DNA of 60,501 nt. Origin: Chloroflexota bacterium (lineage in GTDB: Bacteria; Chloroflexota; Dehalococcoidia; Lucifugimonadales; Lucifugimonadaceae). Shown here one piece after another: positions 18,260 to 27,341 of the stretch (position 1 is its first letter; each line of letters opens with the position of its first letter). Under the pieces are notes generated by a model. It was not told the origin of the DNA, ran no database searches, and saw only the letters and a program-made list of their open reading frames with translations. The DNA lies in assembly GCA_002721615.1 (NCBI GenBank), contig PBKW01000003.1, positions 1 to 60,501 of the forward strand, read 5' to 3'. The translations under genes were made by a program, and so were the position numbers.

Positions 18260-19288
18260 TTAATTTATAATTTTACTAACTTGTTCAATTGTGTAATCAA
18301 TATCTTCAGAAATAATTCCATAATGAGTAACCATTCTTAAATTCTTGGTTTTCATAGAACCATTTACTAAAACACCGTTATCTCTTAGCTTTGAAACAAA
18401 GAAATCTGAATCCATTTTTTTCAAATCAAATCTAACAATATTTGTTTTTATGCTATTAGGATCAATGATAATTTCAGAAAATTCAGATAAGCCAAAAGCG
18501 AGTTTTTTTGCATTTTGATGATCTTCCTCCATTCTATCAATCATTGAATTCAAACCTACTATTCCTGCAGCAGCAAATACACCAGCTTGTCTCATTCCAC
18601 CGCCTAACATTTTTCTCCAACGTTTTGCTTCTTCGATAAAATCATTAGGACCACATATTACACTTCCTATGGGACAAGATAGTCCTTTTGATAAACAAAA
18701 ACCTATAGTATCTACAGATTTTGTTAAATCGATTAAGTCAACTTTCAATGCTACAGCAGAATTAAAAATTCTTGCTCCATCTAAATGAATATTTAAATTA
18801 AATTTTCGACCAAAATTTGAAAGTTCAGAAATTTGAGTTGGACTCAAAGGTTGTCCTCCAGTTAAATTATGCGTGTTTTCCAAACATAAAATCGAACTTT
18901 TAGTTTTATGAGGATCAATAGGATTTATCGAATTTTCAATATCATCAAATTCAATTGAGCCATCATCTTGATTCTTAACTGGCCTTAGGCTAACTCCCCC
19001 TAAAACTGAAGCTCCACTAGCCTCATTTAAAAAAATATGAGATTTATCTCCTACAATTGCCTCATCACCTCTTTGAGCTAAAGCAAGAATAGCTACTAAG
19101 TTACTCATTGTTCCAGAAGAAACTAAAAGAGCTGATTCTTTCCCTGTTTTTTCTGCAGCTAGTTCTTGTAAACTATTTACAGTAGGGTCATCTCCATATA
19201 CATCATCACCCAACTCTGCTTCATACATAGCTTTTTTCATTTCTTTTGAAGGCTTAGTAACCGTATCACTTCTGAAATCAATTTTCAT
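18260..19288 (-). CDS. ltaE: Low-specificity L-threonine aldolase
   Basis: PLP enzyme that splits L-threonine or allo-threonine to glycine and acetaldehyde. 342 residues. [11 protein letters not shown] at the N-terminus, [15 protein letters not shown], the cofactor Asp block [16 protein letters not shown], and the PLP lysine Lys201 in [13 protein letters not shown] are all family hallmarks. The ribosome binding site is strong (AAGGAAGG before ATATG). It is a single gene, divergent from lspA and convergent with rarA. Confidence 0.95.
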   Translation of the reverse strand: MKIDFRSDTVTKPSKEMKKAMYEAELGDDVYGDDPTVNSLQELAAEKTGKESALLVSSGTMSNLVAILALAQRGDEAIVGDKSHIFLNEASGASVLGGVSLRPVKNQDDGSIEFDDIENSINPIDPHKTKSSILCLENTHNLTGGQPLSPTQISELSNFGRKFNLNIHLDGARIFNSAVALKVDLIDLTKSVDTIGFCLSKGLSCPIGSVICGPNDFIEEAKRWRKMLGGGMRQAGVFAAAGIVGLNSMIDRMEEDHQNAKKLAFGLSEFSEIIIDPNSIKTNIVRFDLKKMDSDFFVSKLRDNGVLVNGSMKTKNLRMVTHYGIISEDIDYTIEQVSKIIN

Positions 19289-19385
19289 ATTCTTCCTTCC
19301 TTATTTACAATAATAAATATATACAATGTTACTGATTTTATGTTAATACTCATAATAATAAATTTGTATTAATTTAATTGATAAA

Positions 19386-19913
19386 ATGAATTTTAATCAA
19401 ATAAATATAAAAAAACTGCTCATAATACTAAGTATTTCATCATCTATTCTTATTTTAGATCAAATAACTAAAATATTAATACGATTTCAATTAGATATTT
19501 ATCAATCAATTCCTGAACAAGGTTTCTTTAGGCTAACCCATATAAGAAATACAGGAAGTGCATTTAGTTTAGTAAAGGATCAAAATATGCTTTTAACTAT
19601 TATAGGCATAATAGTTTTGATGGTATTAATTTACTTTCTAAGAGAATTTGATACTGATCAACCTCTAGTAATCACAGCAATAAGTCTTCAAATAGGAGGA
19701 GCACTTGGAAACCTTTCAGATAGAATATTTTTAGGATCAGTAATAGATTTTATAGATATAGGAGTTTCAGGTGTATATAGATGGCCTACTTTTAATATTG
19801 CAGACTCAAGTATTGTGGTAGGAATAACATTATTGATTTTTTCTTTTTTTATCACCTCTAATGATAAAAATAATGATTTAGAAAAAAGACAACAATCTAG
19901 GAAAAAAATTTGA
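19386..19913 (+). CDS. lspA: Lipoprotein signal peptidase (SPase II)
   Basis: Inner-membrane aspartyl protease that removes signal peptides from diacylglyceryl-modified prolipoproteins. 175 residues with four helices. Conserved blocks are LDQITKI (25-30), HIRNTGSAFSL, GALGNLSDRIFLGSVIDFID with catalytic Asp112, and WPTFNIADSSIV with catalytic Asp140. A charged C-terminal tail (DKNNDLEKRQQSRKKI) follows. A plausible in-window client is the lipoprotein encoded at 60139. Its stop overlaps the TTG start of rluD (TTGA). Confidence 0.96.
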   Translation: MNFNQINIKKLLIILSISSSILILDQITKILIRFQLDIYQSIPEQGFFRLTHIRNTGSAFSLVKDQNMLLTIIGIIVLMVLIYFLREFDTDQPLVITAISLQIGGALGNLSDRIFLGSVIDFIDIGVSGVYRWPTFNIADSSIVVGITLLIFSFFITSNDKNNDLEKRQQSRKKI

Positions 19914-20839
19914 ATATTATTAGCAAAAATTTAAATCAAAAAGAATATTCTTTCCAGTATTCTACAGAAAAATCTAATCCCCAGAGAATTGATAATTTTT
20001 TAGCAAAAAAACTAAATATACCAAGAAATCAAATACAAAAATCAATAGAATTAAATAAATTAAAATGTAATGGAAGTATAATTAGAAAAGCCTCATTCTT
20101 ACTTTCTTCTGGAGACATCATAGATTTTGAACTATACATTGAACAAAAACCTGATCTAAGTCCTGAAAAAATTAATATTGAATATATTTACAAAGATAAA
20201 GATATTTTATTAATTAATAAACCAGCTGGAATAATTGTTCATCCTGGGACAAAAAACCCTAAACACACATTATTAAATGGGATATTAAATGATTTTCCTG
20301 AAATAAAATATGTAGGTAACCCTGAAAGACCAGGAATAGTTCATAGATTAGATAAAGAAACTTCTGGAATTCTTATAGTAGCTAGAAACAATATATCCTT
20401 TGACAATCTAACAAATATGTTTAAATCAAGAGATATACATAAAGAATATATCTGTTTAGTAAAAGGAATATTAAATCCTGTAGAAGGCACTATCGATTCT
20501 CCGATATCAAGACATCCTAAATTAAAAATAAAACAAGCAATTGTAAAAAACGGAAAAGAAGCTTTAACAAAATACAAAACAATTAAAAACATAAATGATT
20601 TTTCACTACTTAAAATTCAAATTTTTACTGGAAGAATGCACCAAATCAGAGTCCATTTAAGTTCTATAGGACATCCTGTGTTAGGAGATTCTCTTTATGG
20701 AAGTAAAAATAAAATATTAATAAAAAGACATTTTCTTCATGCTAATAAAATTATTTTTGCTCATCCTATTAATAACAATTTAATGAAATTTCAAATTGAT
20801 TTGCCAAAAGATTTAAAAACGATATTAAATAAAATATAA
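19910..20839 (+). CDS. rluD: 23S rRNA pseudouridine synthase, RluD family
   Basis: 309 residues. An N-terminal S4 RNA-binding domain (RIDNFLAKKLNIPRNQIQK through SGDIIDFEL) is followed by the catalytic domain, with the active-site Asp in GIVHRLDKETSGILIVAR, then YICLVKG and TGRMHQIRVHLSSIGHPVLG. The order and motifs fit RluD/RluC-type large-subunit synthases; lspA-rluD adjacency is common in bacteria and supports RluD. The start is TTG at 19910, overlapping the lspA stop, with AGG about 9 bases upstream; the protein's own N-terminus is compatible. Confidence 0.93.
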   Translation: MNIISKNLNQKEYSFQYSTEKSNPQRIDNFLAKKLNIPRNQIQKSIELNKLKCNGSIIRKASFLLSSGDIIDFELYIEQKPDLSPEKINIEYIYKDKDILLINKPAGIIVHPGTKNPKHTLLNGILNDFPEIKYVGNPERPGIVHRLDKETSGILIVARNNISFDNLTNMFKSRDIHKEYICLVKGILNPVEGTIDSPISRHPKLKIKQAIVKNGKEALTKYKTIKNINDFSLLKIQIFTGRMHQIRVHLSSIGHPVLGDSLYGSKNKILIKRHFLHANKIIFAHPINNNLMKFQIDLPKDLKTILNKI

Positions 20840-20862
20840 AAATATTTCAGTTTGAGGATTTC

Positions 20863-22350
20863 ATGACAAAAAGCCAAGAAAATATTAGAGTAAGATTTGC
20901 TCCAAGTCCAACTGGAGAACCTCACTTAGGTGCAATGAGAACAGCTTTATTTAATTGGCTATTTGCAAAACATCATAATGGAAAATTTATACTTCGAATT
21001 GAAGATACTGATCAAACAAGAAAACAAGAAGGATCCTTAGAAAATATTATAAAAGGTCTTGAGTGGATGGGATTAGATTGGGACGAAGGTCCTAAAAAAG
21101 GTGGGGAATATGGTCCATATACTCAATCAGAAAGGAAACATCTCTATTCTAATGCTGCAAAAACTCTTTTAGATAATGGTCATGCTTATTTATGTGACAG
21201 AACCCCCGAAGAACTTAAATTAATGAGGGAAACACAAAAAAGAGAAGGAAAACCTCCTGGATATGATGGTTTTTCTAGAAATAGAAAATTAGAAGAACTA
21301 GAAAAATCCAGAAAAGAAGGAAGGCCTATTGTAACTAGATTAAAAGTTCCTAAAAATGGGAATAGAAAATTTACAGATTCCATTAGAGGAGAAATAAATT
21401 TTGATTTATCTACCATTGATGATTTTGTGATTTTAAAAGCTGATGGTATGCCTACCTACCATTTAGCTAATGTAGTTGATGATCACCTTATGCAAATTTC
21501 TCATGTATTAAGAGGTGAAGAATGGATTTCTAGTACGCCAAAACATATTCTATTATATGAATTTCTGGGATTCACTCCTCCAAATTATGTTCACCTCTCA
21601 TTATTACTTGGAAAAGACAAAACAAAACTTAGTAAAAGACATGGCGCTACATCAATACTTGAATATAAAAATTCTGGTTTTTTACCTGAAGCATTAAATA
21701 ACTATTTAACTCTTCTAGGCTGGTATCCTGGAGAGAACCAAGAAATTCTTTCTAAAAATGAAATTATCAAAAAATTCAATTTAAAAGGCTTGAATGATAG
21801 TCCAGCAATATTTGATCAAGAAAAATTAACGTGGATGAATGGAGTTTATATAAGACAATCTTCTACTGAATTTTTAACAAAAATTTTTCATGAAGAATTA
21901 GAAAAAAAATTACCTAATACAGTAAAAAGACCAGTGAATAAAGGAATATTAAAGAAAATTGTTCCACTAGTAAAAGATAGATTAAAAACAACTAATGATT
22001 TAATTGAATATGTGGATTTTTTCTTTTTACCTCCAACTCAAACAGATCATACAATTATTCAAAAAGGAGTATCAAAAGAAGAAACAATTAAAATATTAGA
22101 AAAAACTATTTTAATGTTTAATAAACAAGAAATTCATCAAAATTTTGTTACAGAAAATATCGAAAAATATCTTAGAAATTTAATAGGTACTTTTGAGCTT
22201 AAAACAAGACAATCATTAGGAACAATTAGATCAGCAGTAACGGGAAAAGATGTTGCTCCTCCACTATTTGATACCTTATCTATATTAGGTTTAGAAGAAT
22301 GTAGAAAAAGAATCAAAAATTCCCTTGAAGTTTTAAATAAACAAAACTAA
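20863..22350 (+). CDS. gltX: Glutamate--tRNA ligase
   Basis: Charges tRNA-Glu, and possibly tRNA-Gln if the organism uses the amidotransferase route. 495 residues. The HIGH-like motif is in FAPSPTGEPHLGAMRTALFN, RIEDTDQTR follows, and the KMSKS-like motif is KLSKRHG (near 259). The C-terminal anticodon-binding domain ends with RSAVTGKDVAPPLFDTL-SILG, a typical end block. It lies 23 bp after rluD on the same strand, with a stem-loop directly overlapping its stop codon. Confidence 0.97.
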   Translation: MTKSQENIRVRFAPSPTGEPHLGAMRTALFNWLFAKHHNGKFILRIEDTDQTRKQEGSLENIIKGLEWMGLDWDEGPKKGGEYGPYTQSERKHLYSNAAKTLLDNGHAYLCDRTPEELKLMRETQKREGKPPGYDGFSRNRKLEELEKSRKEGRPIVTRLKVPKNGNRKFTDSIRGEINFDLSTIDDFVILKADGMPTYHLANVVDDHLMQISHVLRGEEWISSTPKHILLYEFLGFTPPNYVHLSLLLGKDKTKLSKRHGATSILEYKNSGFLPEALNNYLTLLGWYPGENQEILSKNEIIKKFNLKGLNDSPAIFDQEKLTWMNGVYIRQSSTEFLTKIFHEELEKKLPNTVKRPVNKGILKKIVPLVKDRLKTTNDLIEYVDFFFLPPTQTDHTIIQKGVSKEETIKILEKTILMFNKQEIHQNFVTENIEKYLRNLIGTFELKTRQSLGTIRSAVTGKDVAPPLFDTLSILGLEECRKRIKNSLEVLNKQN

Positions 22351-22369
22351 CTTAATTGAAGTTAGTTTT
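22343..22369 (+). terminator. Terminator-like hairpin after gltX
   Basis: A perfect 11-bp inverted repeat, AAAACTAACTT (22343-22353) and AAGTTAGTTTT (22359-22369), around a 5-base loop. The left arm includes the gltX stop codon. The right arm ends in TTTT followed by ACTATT, so the U-run is short. This is the clearest intrinsic-terminator-like structure in the window and would separate lspA-rluD-gltX from rpsU. Confidence 0.6.
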
Positions 22370-22419
22370 ACTATTAGTTATAATGCTCTTTGGTAAAGAA
22401 ACATTAAATAGGAATATTA

Positions 22420-22614
22420 ATGACAGAAGTCAAACAATATGACGGAGAAACTTTCGACAGCTTGTTAAGAAGATTCAATAAAAGGGTCCAACAAGATGGT
22501 ATACTTTCTGAGACTAAAAGGAGACAACACTTTGAACCTCCTAGTGAAATTAGAAAAATGAAGTTATCTGCAAAAAAAAGAAAAAGCTCTAAACAATCTT
22601 CTAAATATTATTAA
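22420..22614 (+). CDS. rpsU: Small ribosomal subunit protein bS21
   Basis: 64 residues. YDGETFDSLLRRFNKRVQQD followed by GILSETKRRQHFEPPSE-IRK is the bS21 signature almost end to end, and the tail is Lys/Arg/Ser-rich and basic. bS21 sits near the anti-Shine-Dalgarno end of 16S rRNA and assists initiation. The ATG is preceded by a modest AGGAA. It stands alone between the gltX hairpin and purQ. Confidence 0.93.
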   Translation: MTEVKQYDGETFDSLLRRFNKRVQQDGILSETKRRQHFEPPSEIRKMKLSAKKRKSSKQSSKYY

Positions 22615-22677
22615 ACTATTAAACACTCCTCAACTTTTTATATTTATTTTTTATAATAAATCTATAAAATAAAATTT

Positions 22678-23370
22678 ATGAAATTTGGAATTATTGTTTT
22701 CCCTGGAACATGGAGTGATAAAGATTGCAAGTATGCCGTTTCTGATAATTTAGGTCAAAAATCAAAATATATTTGGCATAAAGAATCAGATCTATCTGGA
22801 ATAGATTCAATTATCATCCCTGGAGGATTTTCTTTTGGAGATCATCTAAGAGTTGGAGCTTTAGCTCAAGTTTCCCCAATAATGAATTCTATAAGAGACT
22901 ATGTAAAAAAAGGATTTCCAGTAATAGGTATTTGTAATGGATTTCAAATTCTTTGTGAAGCAGGAATTCTACCTGGTGCACTAATAAGAAATAAAAATCT
23001 TAAATTCAAATGTAAATGGGTAAATCTACAAATTTCTAATAACAATACAATTTTTTCTTCGGAAACAGATTCAAAAAAAATTCTTAAAATTCCTGTTTCC
23101 CATGGTGAAGGAAATTTTCAAGTAGATCCAAAAACATTAAATAAAATAGAAAATTCTGAAAATGTTGTTTTCAGATATTGTGATTCAGATGGCAAAATAA
23201 ATTCAGAATCTAATCCAAACGGATCAATTAATAATATAGCAGGAATCATGAATAACAAAGGAAATGTATTAGGTATGATGCCTCACCCTGAAAGAGCTTG
23301 TAATAGTAACTTGGGTAGTAATGATGGAAATTTAATTTTTCAATCCATGATTAATCATGTAAACAAATGA
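22678..23370 (+). CDS. purQ: Phosphoribosylformylglycinamidine synthase, glutaminase subunit
   Basis: Supplies ammonia from glutamine to PurL in purine synthesis. 230 residues, class I amidotransferase fold. Oxyanion region PGGFSFGDHLRVGALA, nucleophile Cys86 in GICNGFQIL, and catalytic His and Glu in MMPHPERACN near 203-205. The stop overlaps the purL start as ATGA, so the two are translationally coupled. This is the small separate subunit form found where PurL is also the small form. Confidence 0.97.
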   Translation: MKFGIIVFPGTWSDKDCKYAVSDNLGQKSKYIWHKESDLSGIDSIIIPGGFSFGDHLRVGALAQVSPIMNSIRDYVKKGFPVIGICNGFQILCEAGILPGALIRNKNLKFKCKWVNLQISNNNTIFSSETDSKKILKIPVSHGEGNFQVDPKTLNKIENSENVVFRYCDSDGKINSESNPNGSINNIAGIMNNKGNVLGMMPHPERACNSNLGSNDGNLIFQSMINHVNK

Positions 23371-25589
23371 ATCAAATTAATAAACTAAAAGAAGTAGACA
23401 AAGAATTCCTCAAAGATATTGCTCTTTCTTTAAAAGAATATGAACTCATAGTTTCCCTTTTAAAAAGAACTCCATCAAAATTAGAATTGGGTTTATTTGG
23501 AGCATTATGGAGTGAACACTGTGGATATAAACATACTAAATCACTAATCAAGACTTTACCTACAAAAAGTAAAAATGTTTTGATTGAAGCAGGAAAAGAG
23601 AATGCTGGTGCTGTAGATATAGGAGATGGGTATAGCATAGTTATGAAAATTGAATCTCACAATCATCCTTCAGCAGTAGAACCTAAAGAAGGTGCAGCAA
23701 CAGGCGTAGGTGGAATTGTAAGAGATATAATAGCTATGGGTGCTTATCCCATTGCACTACTCAATTCTCTAAGGTTTGGTCCTATAGATAAAAAAATTAA
23801 TCAATATTTATTATCAGGTGTTGTAGAAGGGATTTCAAGTTATGGAAATTGTCTTGGAATACCTAATATAGGTGGCGAAATAGAATTTGAAGAATGTTAT
23901 ACAGATAATCCAATTGTAAATGCAATGTGTGTAGGAATTCTTAAAGATTCTAGCCCTGTAAAAGCAGTAGCACAACAAGCAGGTGACTTGTTATTACTTG
24001 TAGGATCTAAAACTGGAAGAGATGGCATTCATGGAGCATCTGGTTTAGCTTCTCAATCACTTGATTCAGATTCAGAATTAAGAACTGCTGTTCAAATAGC
24101 CAATCCTTTCCTCGAAAAAAAACTCATTGAAGCATGTTTCGAAGCATGTAGATTAGAAGGCGTAGTAGGAATGCAAGACTTAGGAGCAGCAGGGTTAACA
24201 AGTGCAGCAATTGAAGTAGCTCATAAAAGTAATCTAGGTTTATCTTTAGATATATCAAAAGTTCCAGTAAGAGAAATGGGAATGTCAGCATATGAAATAA
24301 TGTTATCTGAATCTCAAGAAAGAATGATTTTGATAGTAAAAAAAGAATACAACAAAAATCTTAATGATCTCTTTTCAAAATGGGATTTAGAATCTAGGGT
24401 TATCGGAACTTTTATAGCAGATAAAAAAGTTGAAATATATGAAAATAACAATTTAGTCTCATCTACTCCTATAAAACATTTAGTTGAAGCTCCAAGTTAC
24501 AAAATTATTTCCAAAAAACCTCAATGGTTAAAAAAAGTTCAAAATTCGAAATTATCAAATCCAAATATTAAATCTTCAAATGCAAAAAACATTCTTAAAA
24601 AATTGTTAAGTTCATCTAATATCTCATCAAAAGAATACGTTTATCAACAATACGATCATCAAGTTCAGACAAATACCATAATTTCTCCTGGAGAAGCAGA
24701 TGCTTCAGTCATTCAAATAAAAGGAACTTATAAAGGACTCGCTTTTAGCACTGATTGTGACAGTAAGAAATGCTATCTAGACCCCTATATAGGAGCAATG
24801 ATAGCTGTTGCAGAATCATGTAGAAATATTTCTTGTGTTGGAGCTACTCCCCTAGCAATTACAGACGGATTAAATTTAGGAAATCCTGAAAAAGATGATG
24901 TTCAATTTCAATTATCAGAAACAATTAAAGGATTAAAAGACGCTTGTAATAAATTTGAAATTCCAGTAATAAGTGGAAATGCAAGTCTTTATAATGAATC
25001 AAACAATTATTCTATATACCCAACTCCTATAATCGGTTCAGTTGGATTAATTAATAATTTTAATAATTGTGTATCATCTTCATTTAAAAAAGAAAATGAC
25101 TTAATTATTGCAATTGGAAATGATATTTTCGGAAATCATCCAAAATATCTCGCAGGTTCAGAATTTCAGAAAATTATACAAAACCAATTATCAGGAAAAC
25201 CTTTATTAGATTTTGACTTTGAAAAAAAACTCCAAAAAATAACTAGAGAACTCATTACTTCTGGTTTAGTAAATTCTTCTCACGATTGTTCAAATGGAGG
25301 ATTAGCTGTAGCAATTTCAGAATGCTGTGCATTAGGAAATATGGGAGCGAAAATAAATATTCCAATAAATTCCTGGGAGATTCCTCTATTTGGGGAAAAC
25401 AAATCTACAATTATTTTTTCAATAAATCCTAAAAATTTAAAAAAGGTTACTAATATTTGCAAGATTAATTCTATTCCATTAGAAAAAATTGGAGTAGTAA
25501 TGGATAAAAAATTAATAATAAACAATATTATCGAAATTGATCTTAAAGAAATCCATGAATCATGGTCATCAGGATTTAATAATTTATGA
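23367..25589 (+). CDS. purL: Phosphoribosylformylglycinamidine synthase, small-type PurL
   Basis: Converts FGAR to FGAM using ATP and ammonia from PurQ. 740 residues, the small PurL type found in the PurS-PurL-PurQ complex. SEHCGYKHTK near the N-terminus, the ATP/substrate site IESHNHPSAVEPKEGAATGVGG (quoted in part: ESHNHPSAVEP), GASGLASQSL, and the second half TDCDSKKCYLDPYIGA and DCSNGGLAVAISECC are conserved. Small PurL needs PurS, but no purS-like gene lies next to purQ here; the upstream neighbour is rpsU. Confidence 0.97.
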   Translation: MNQINKLKEVDKEFLKDIALSLKEYELIVSLLKRTPSKLELGLFGALWSEHCGYKHTKSLIKTLPTKSKNVLIEAGKENAGAVDIGDGYSIVMKIESHNHPSAVEPKEGAATGVGGIVRDIIAMGAYPIALLNSLRFGPIDKKINQYLLSGVVEGISSYGNCLGIPNIGGEIEFEECYTDNPIVNAMCVGILKDSSPVKAVAQQAGDLLLLVGSKTGRDGIHGASGLASQSLDSDSELRTAVQIANPFLEKKLIEACFEACRLEGVVGMQDLGAAGLTSAAIEVAHKSNLGLSLDISKVPVREMGMSAYEIMLSESQERMILIVKKEYNKNLNDLFSKWDLESRVIGTFIADKKVEIYENNNLVSSTPIKHLVEAPSYKIISKKPQWLKKVQNSKLSNPNIKSSNAKNILKKLLSSSNISSKEYVYQQYDHQVQTNTIISPGEADASVIQIKGTYKGLAFSTDCDSKKCYLDPYIGAMIAVAESCRNISCVGATPLAITDGLNLGNPEKDDVQFQLSETIKGLKDACNKFEIPVISGNASLYNESNNYSIYPTPIIGSVGLINNFNNCVSSSFKKENDLIIAIGNDIFGNHPKYLAGSEFQKIIQNQLSGKPLLDFDFEKKLQKITRELITSGLVNSSHDCSNGGLAVAISECCALGNMGAKINIPINSWEIPLFGENKSTIIFSINPKNLKKVTNICKINSIPLEKIGVVMDKKLIINNIIEIDLKEIHESWSSGFNNL

Positions 25590-25597
25590 AAAATATT

Positions 25598-25626
25598 TTG
25601 ACAACATATCCAATTAATGCTAACTT
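25598..25626 (+). promoter_or_regulatory. Possible sigma70 promoter before the FmdB-like gene
   Basis: A perfect TTGACA (25598-25603), then a 17-base spacer and TAACTT (25621-25626), only a 3-of-6 match to the -10. It lies in the 85-bp gap after purL and would serve the FmdB-like and dtd genes. The exact -35 is the main support. Confidence 0.35.
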
Positions 25627-25674
25627 CAAAATCTTTGAAAAGCATTTTCTATTTTTATAAGAGGTTTTTTAAAA

Positions 25675-26016
25675 ATGCCAAAATATGATTACAAATGTAA
25701 CAATGAAAAATGTGAAGAAATATTTGAAGTTACTCAAAGTTTTTCAGACGAACCAATAGCAAATTGTATAGTATGCGGTAGTTCTAGTAAAAGATTAATA
25801 AGTAAAGTAGCTGTACATTTCAAAGGTTCAGGTTGGTACTCCACTGAAAATAGATCGAAATCTACCAGTGAAAATTCTCAAAAAAATAAAAAAGATTCTA
25901 ATAAAAACACAAAAACTAAAGAAAAAACTTCTAATTCTAAGAAAGACAATTCTAAAAAAACATCACATAAACCTTCAATCAAAAAAACATCAAATTCTGC
26001 TAATAAAAACAAATGA
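25675..26016 (+). CDS. FmdB-family zinc-ribbon protein with Lys/Ser/Asn-rich tail
   Basis: 113 residues. An N-terminal FmdB-type zinc ribbon (MPKYDYKCNNEKCEEIFEV) uses Cys8, Cys13, Cys31 and Cys34, followed by the usual FKGSGWYST. Residues from about 60 to the end are a low-complexity basic tail of Lys, Ser, Thr and Asn, likely disordered. FmdB proteins are putative regulatory or nucleic-acid-associated proteins with no settled function. The ATG follows AAGAGG at 11 bases, and the stop overlaps the dtd start (ATGA). Confidence 0.88.
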   Translation: MPKYDYKCNNEKCEEIFEVTQSFSDEPIANCIVCGSSSKRLISKVAVHFKGSGWYSTENRSKSTSENSQKNKKDSNKNTKTKEKTSNSKKDNSKKTSHKPSIKKTSNSANKNK

Positions 26017-26504
26017 AAGTTTTAATCCAAAGGGTTAAAAATGCAAAAGTACAAGTGGGAAATAATGATATTTCAAGTATCAATGAAGGATTGTTGATTT
26101 TTTTGGGAGTTCATAAAGATGATTCTTTCTATGAAACAAATTATATTGTTGATAAAATTCTAAATTTAAGACTTTTTCCCAAAAAAACATTCGAATCAGG
26201 TTTTGATATTTCAGTTATAGATTCATCGAAAGATATTTTAGTAATTAGCCAATTCACTCTTTATGGTTCCACAAGAAAAGGAAGAAGGCCAGATTTTACT
26301 GATGCTGCAGATTCTAAATTAGCTAATTCAATTTATGAAAATTTTATAACAAAATTAAAAAAAACGAATTTAAATGTTAAGTCAGGAGAATTTGGATCTG
26401 TAATGGAAATTACATCAATTAATTGGGGGCCAGTTTCTATAATAATAGATTCAAAAGAAAGAAATATGCCAAGAAAAAAGAAAGTTAATTTAACTCTAAA
26501 CTAA
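26013..26504 (+). CDS. dtd: D-aminoacyl-tRNA deacylase
   Basis: Frees D-amino acids (and glycine from tRNA-Ala) from mischarged tRNAs. 163 residues. MKVLIQRVKNAKVQVG at the N-terminus, the active-site SQFTLYG block followed by GRRPDFTDAA, and the C-terminal cross-subunit Gly-Pro motif in INWGPVSIII, where most homologues have NDGPVT. Overlaps the FmdB-like gene by 4 bp upstream, and its last 20 bases overlap the end of convergent nadC. Confidence 0.94.
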   Translation: MKVLIQRVKNAKVQVGNNDISSINEGLLIFLGVHKDDSFYETNYIVDKILNLRLFPKKTFESGFDISVIDSSKDILVISQFTLYGSTRKGRRPDFTDAADSKLANSIYENFITKLKKTNLNVKSGEFGSVMEITSINWGPVSIIIDSKERNMPRKKKVNLTLN

Positions 26505-27327
26505 AATCTACTGCTTTAGCTGAATGAGTAATATGTCCCACTGAAATGTAATCCGGATATTTTTCAGCATATTTTCTTAAATTAGATTTTGTAATTCCTC
26601 CAGAAATTTCTATTTCGACTTTATCAGAAATATTTCTTATAAATTTTACAGCTTCAGTTAAATCATTAAGATTCCAGTTGTCTAACATGATGATATTTAT
26701 ATCAGTTTTAATGGCTTCTTTAAGTTGGTCCCAATTTTCTACTTCTACTTCAATTTTTAATGAATCAAATTTTTGCCTGCAAATACTTACTGCATCTGTC
26801 AATGAAATATTATTTAAATGATTATCTTTAATTAATATTTGATCTGATAAATTAAACCTATGATTTATCCCTCCTCCTACTAAGACTGAATATTTATCTA
26901 AAATTCTCCAACCAGGAATTGTCTTTCGAGTATCAGAAATCTTTACAGGCAAATCTCGTATCAACTCAGATAATTCAAAAGTTTCGGTAGCTACACCACT
27001 CATTCTTTGAATAAAATTCAATGCAGTTCTTTCTCCTTTTAGAATGGATTTTATTGGGCCTCTTAAAATTCCTATATTACCTGATTTAGTAAAACCATCT
27101 AAATTATCTGTTAAAAATTCTATTTCAGAATTAATTTTTTTGAAAACATACTCAAATAATTTTAAACCTGACACTACAGCATCTTCTTTTAAAATTAAAA
27201 TTAATTCCCCTTTTTGAGATCTTGAAGGAAATAAAGATTCACTAGTAGGATCACCCTGTTTAATATCTTCATCAAGACTAAGTTTAACTAGGTTAATAAC
27301 TTCAATATTTTTAGTTATATCAACCAA
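26485..27327 (-). CDS. nadC: Nicotinate-nucleotide pyrophosphorylase (quinolinate phosphoribosyltransferase)
   Basis: Makes nicotinate mononucleotide from quinolinate and PRPP. 280 residues. ALNFIQRMSGVAT, SDTRKTIPGWRILDKYSV, VGGGINHRFNLSDQILIKDN and, near the end, EISGGITKSNLRKYAE are the family's substrate and PRPP motifs. It is the last gene of miaB-nadA-nadC, 14 bp after nadA. No nadB (L-aspartate oxidase) is in the window. Confidence 0.96.
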   Translation of the reverse strand: MVDITKNIEVINLVKLSLDEDIKQGDPTSESLFPSRSQKGELILILKEDAVVSGLKLFEYVFKKINSEIEFLTDNLDGFTKSGNIGILRGPIKSILKGERTALNFIQRMSGVATETFELSELIRDLPVKISDTRKTIPGWRILDKYSVLVGGGINHRFNLSDQILIKDNHLNNISLTDAVSICRQKFDSLKIEVEVENWDQLKEAIKTDINIIMLDNWNLNDLTEAVKFIRNISDKVEIEISGGITKSNLRKYAEKYPDYISVGHITHSAKAVDFSLELN

Positions 27328-27341
27328 AAAACCTCTTCAAA

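Noticed and set aside
25855-26010. Repetitive Lys/Ser/Asn codons in the FmdB-like gene as a tandem repeat
   Set aside because: The bases do not repeat in fixed units; it is a low-complexity protein tail.
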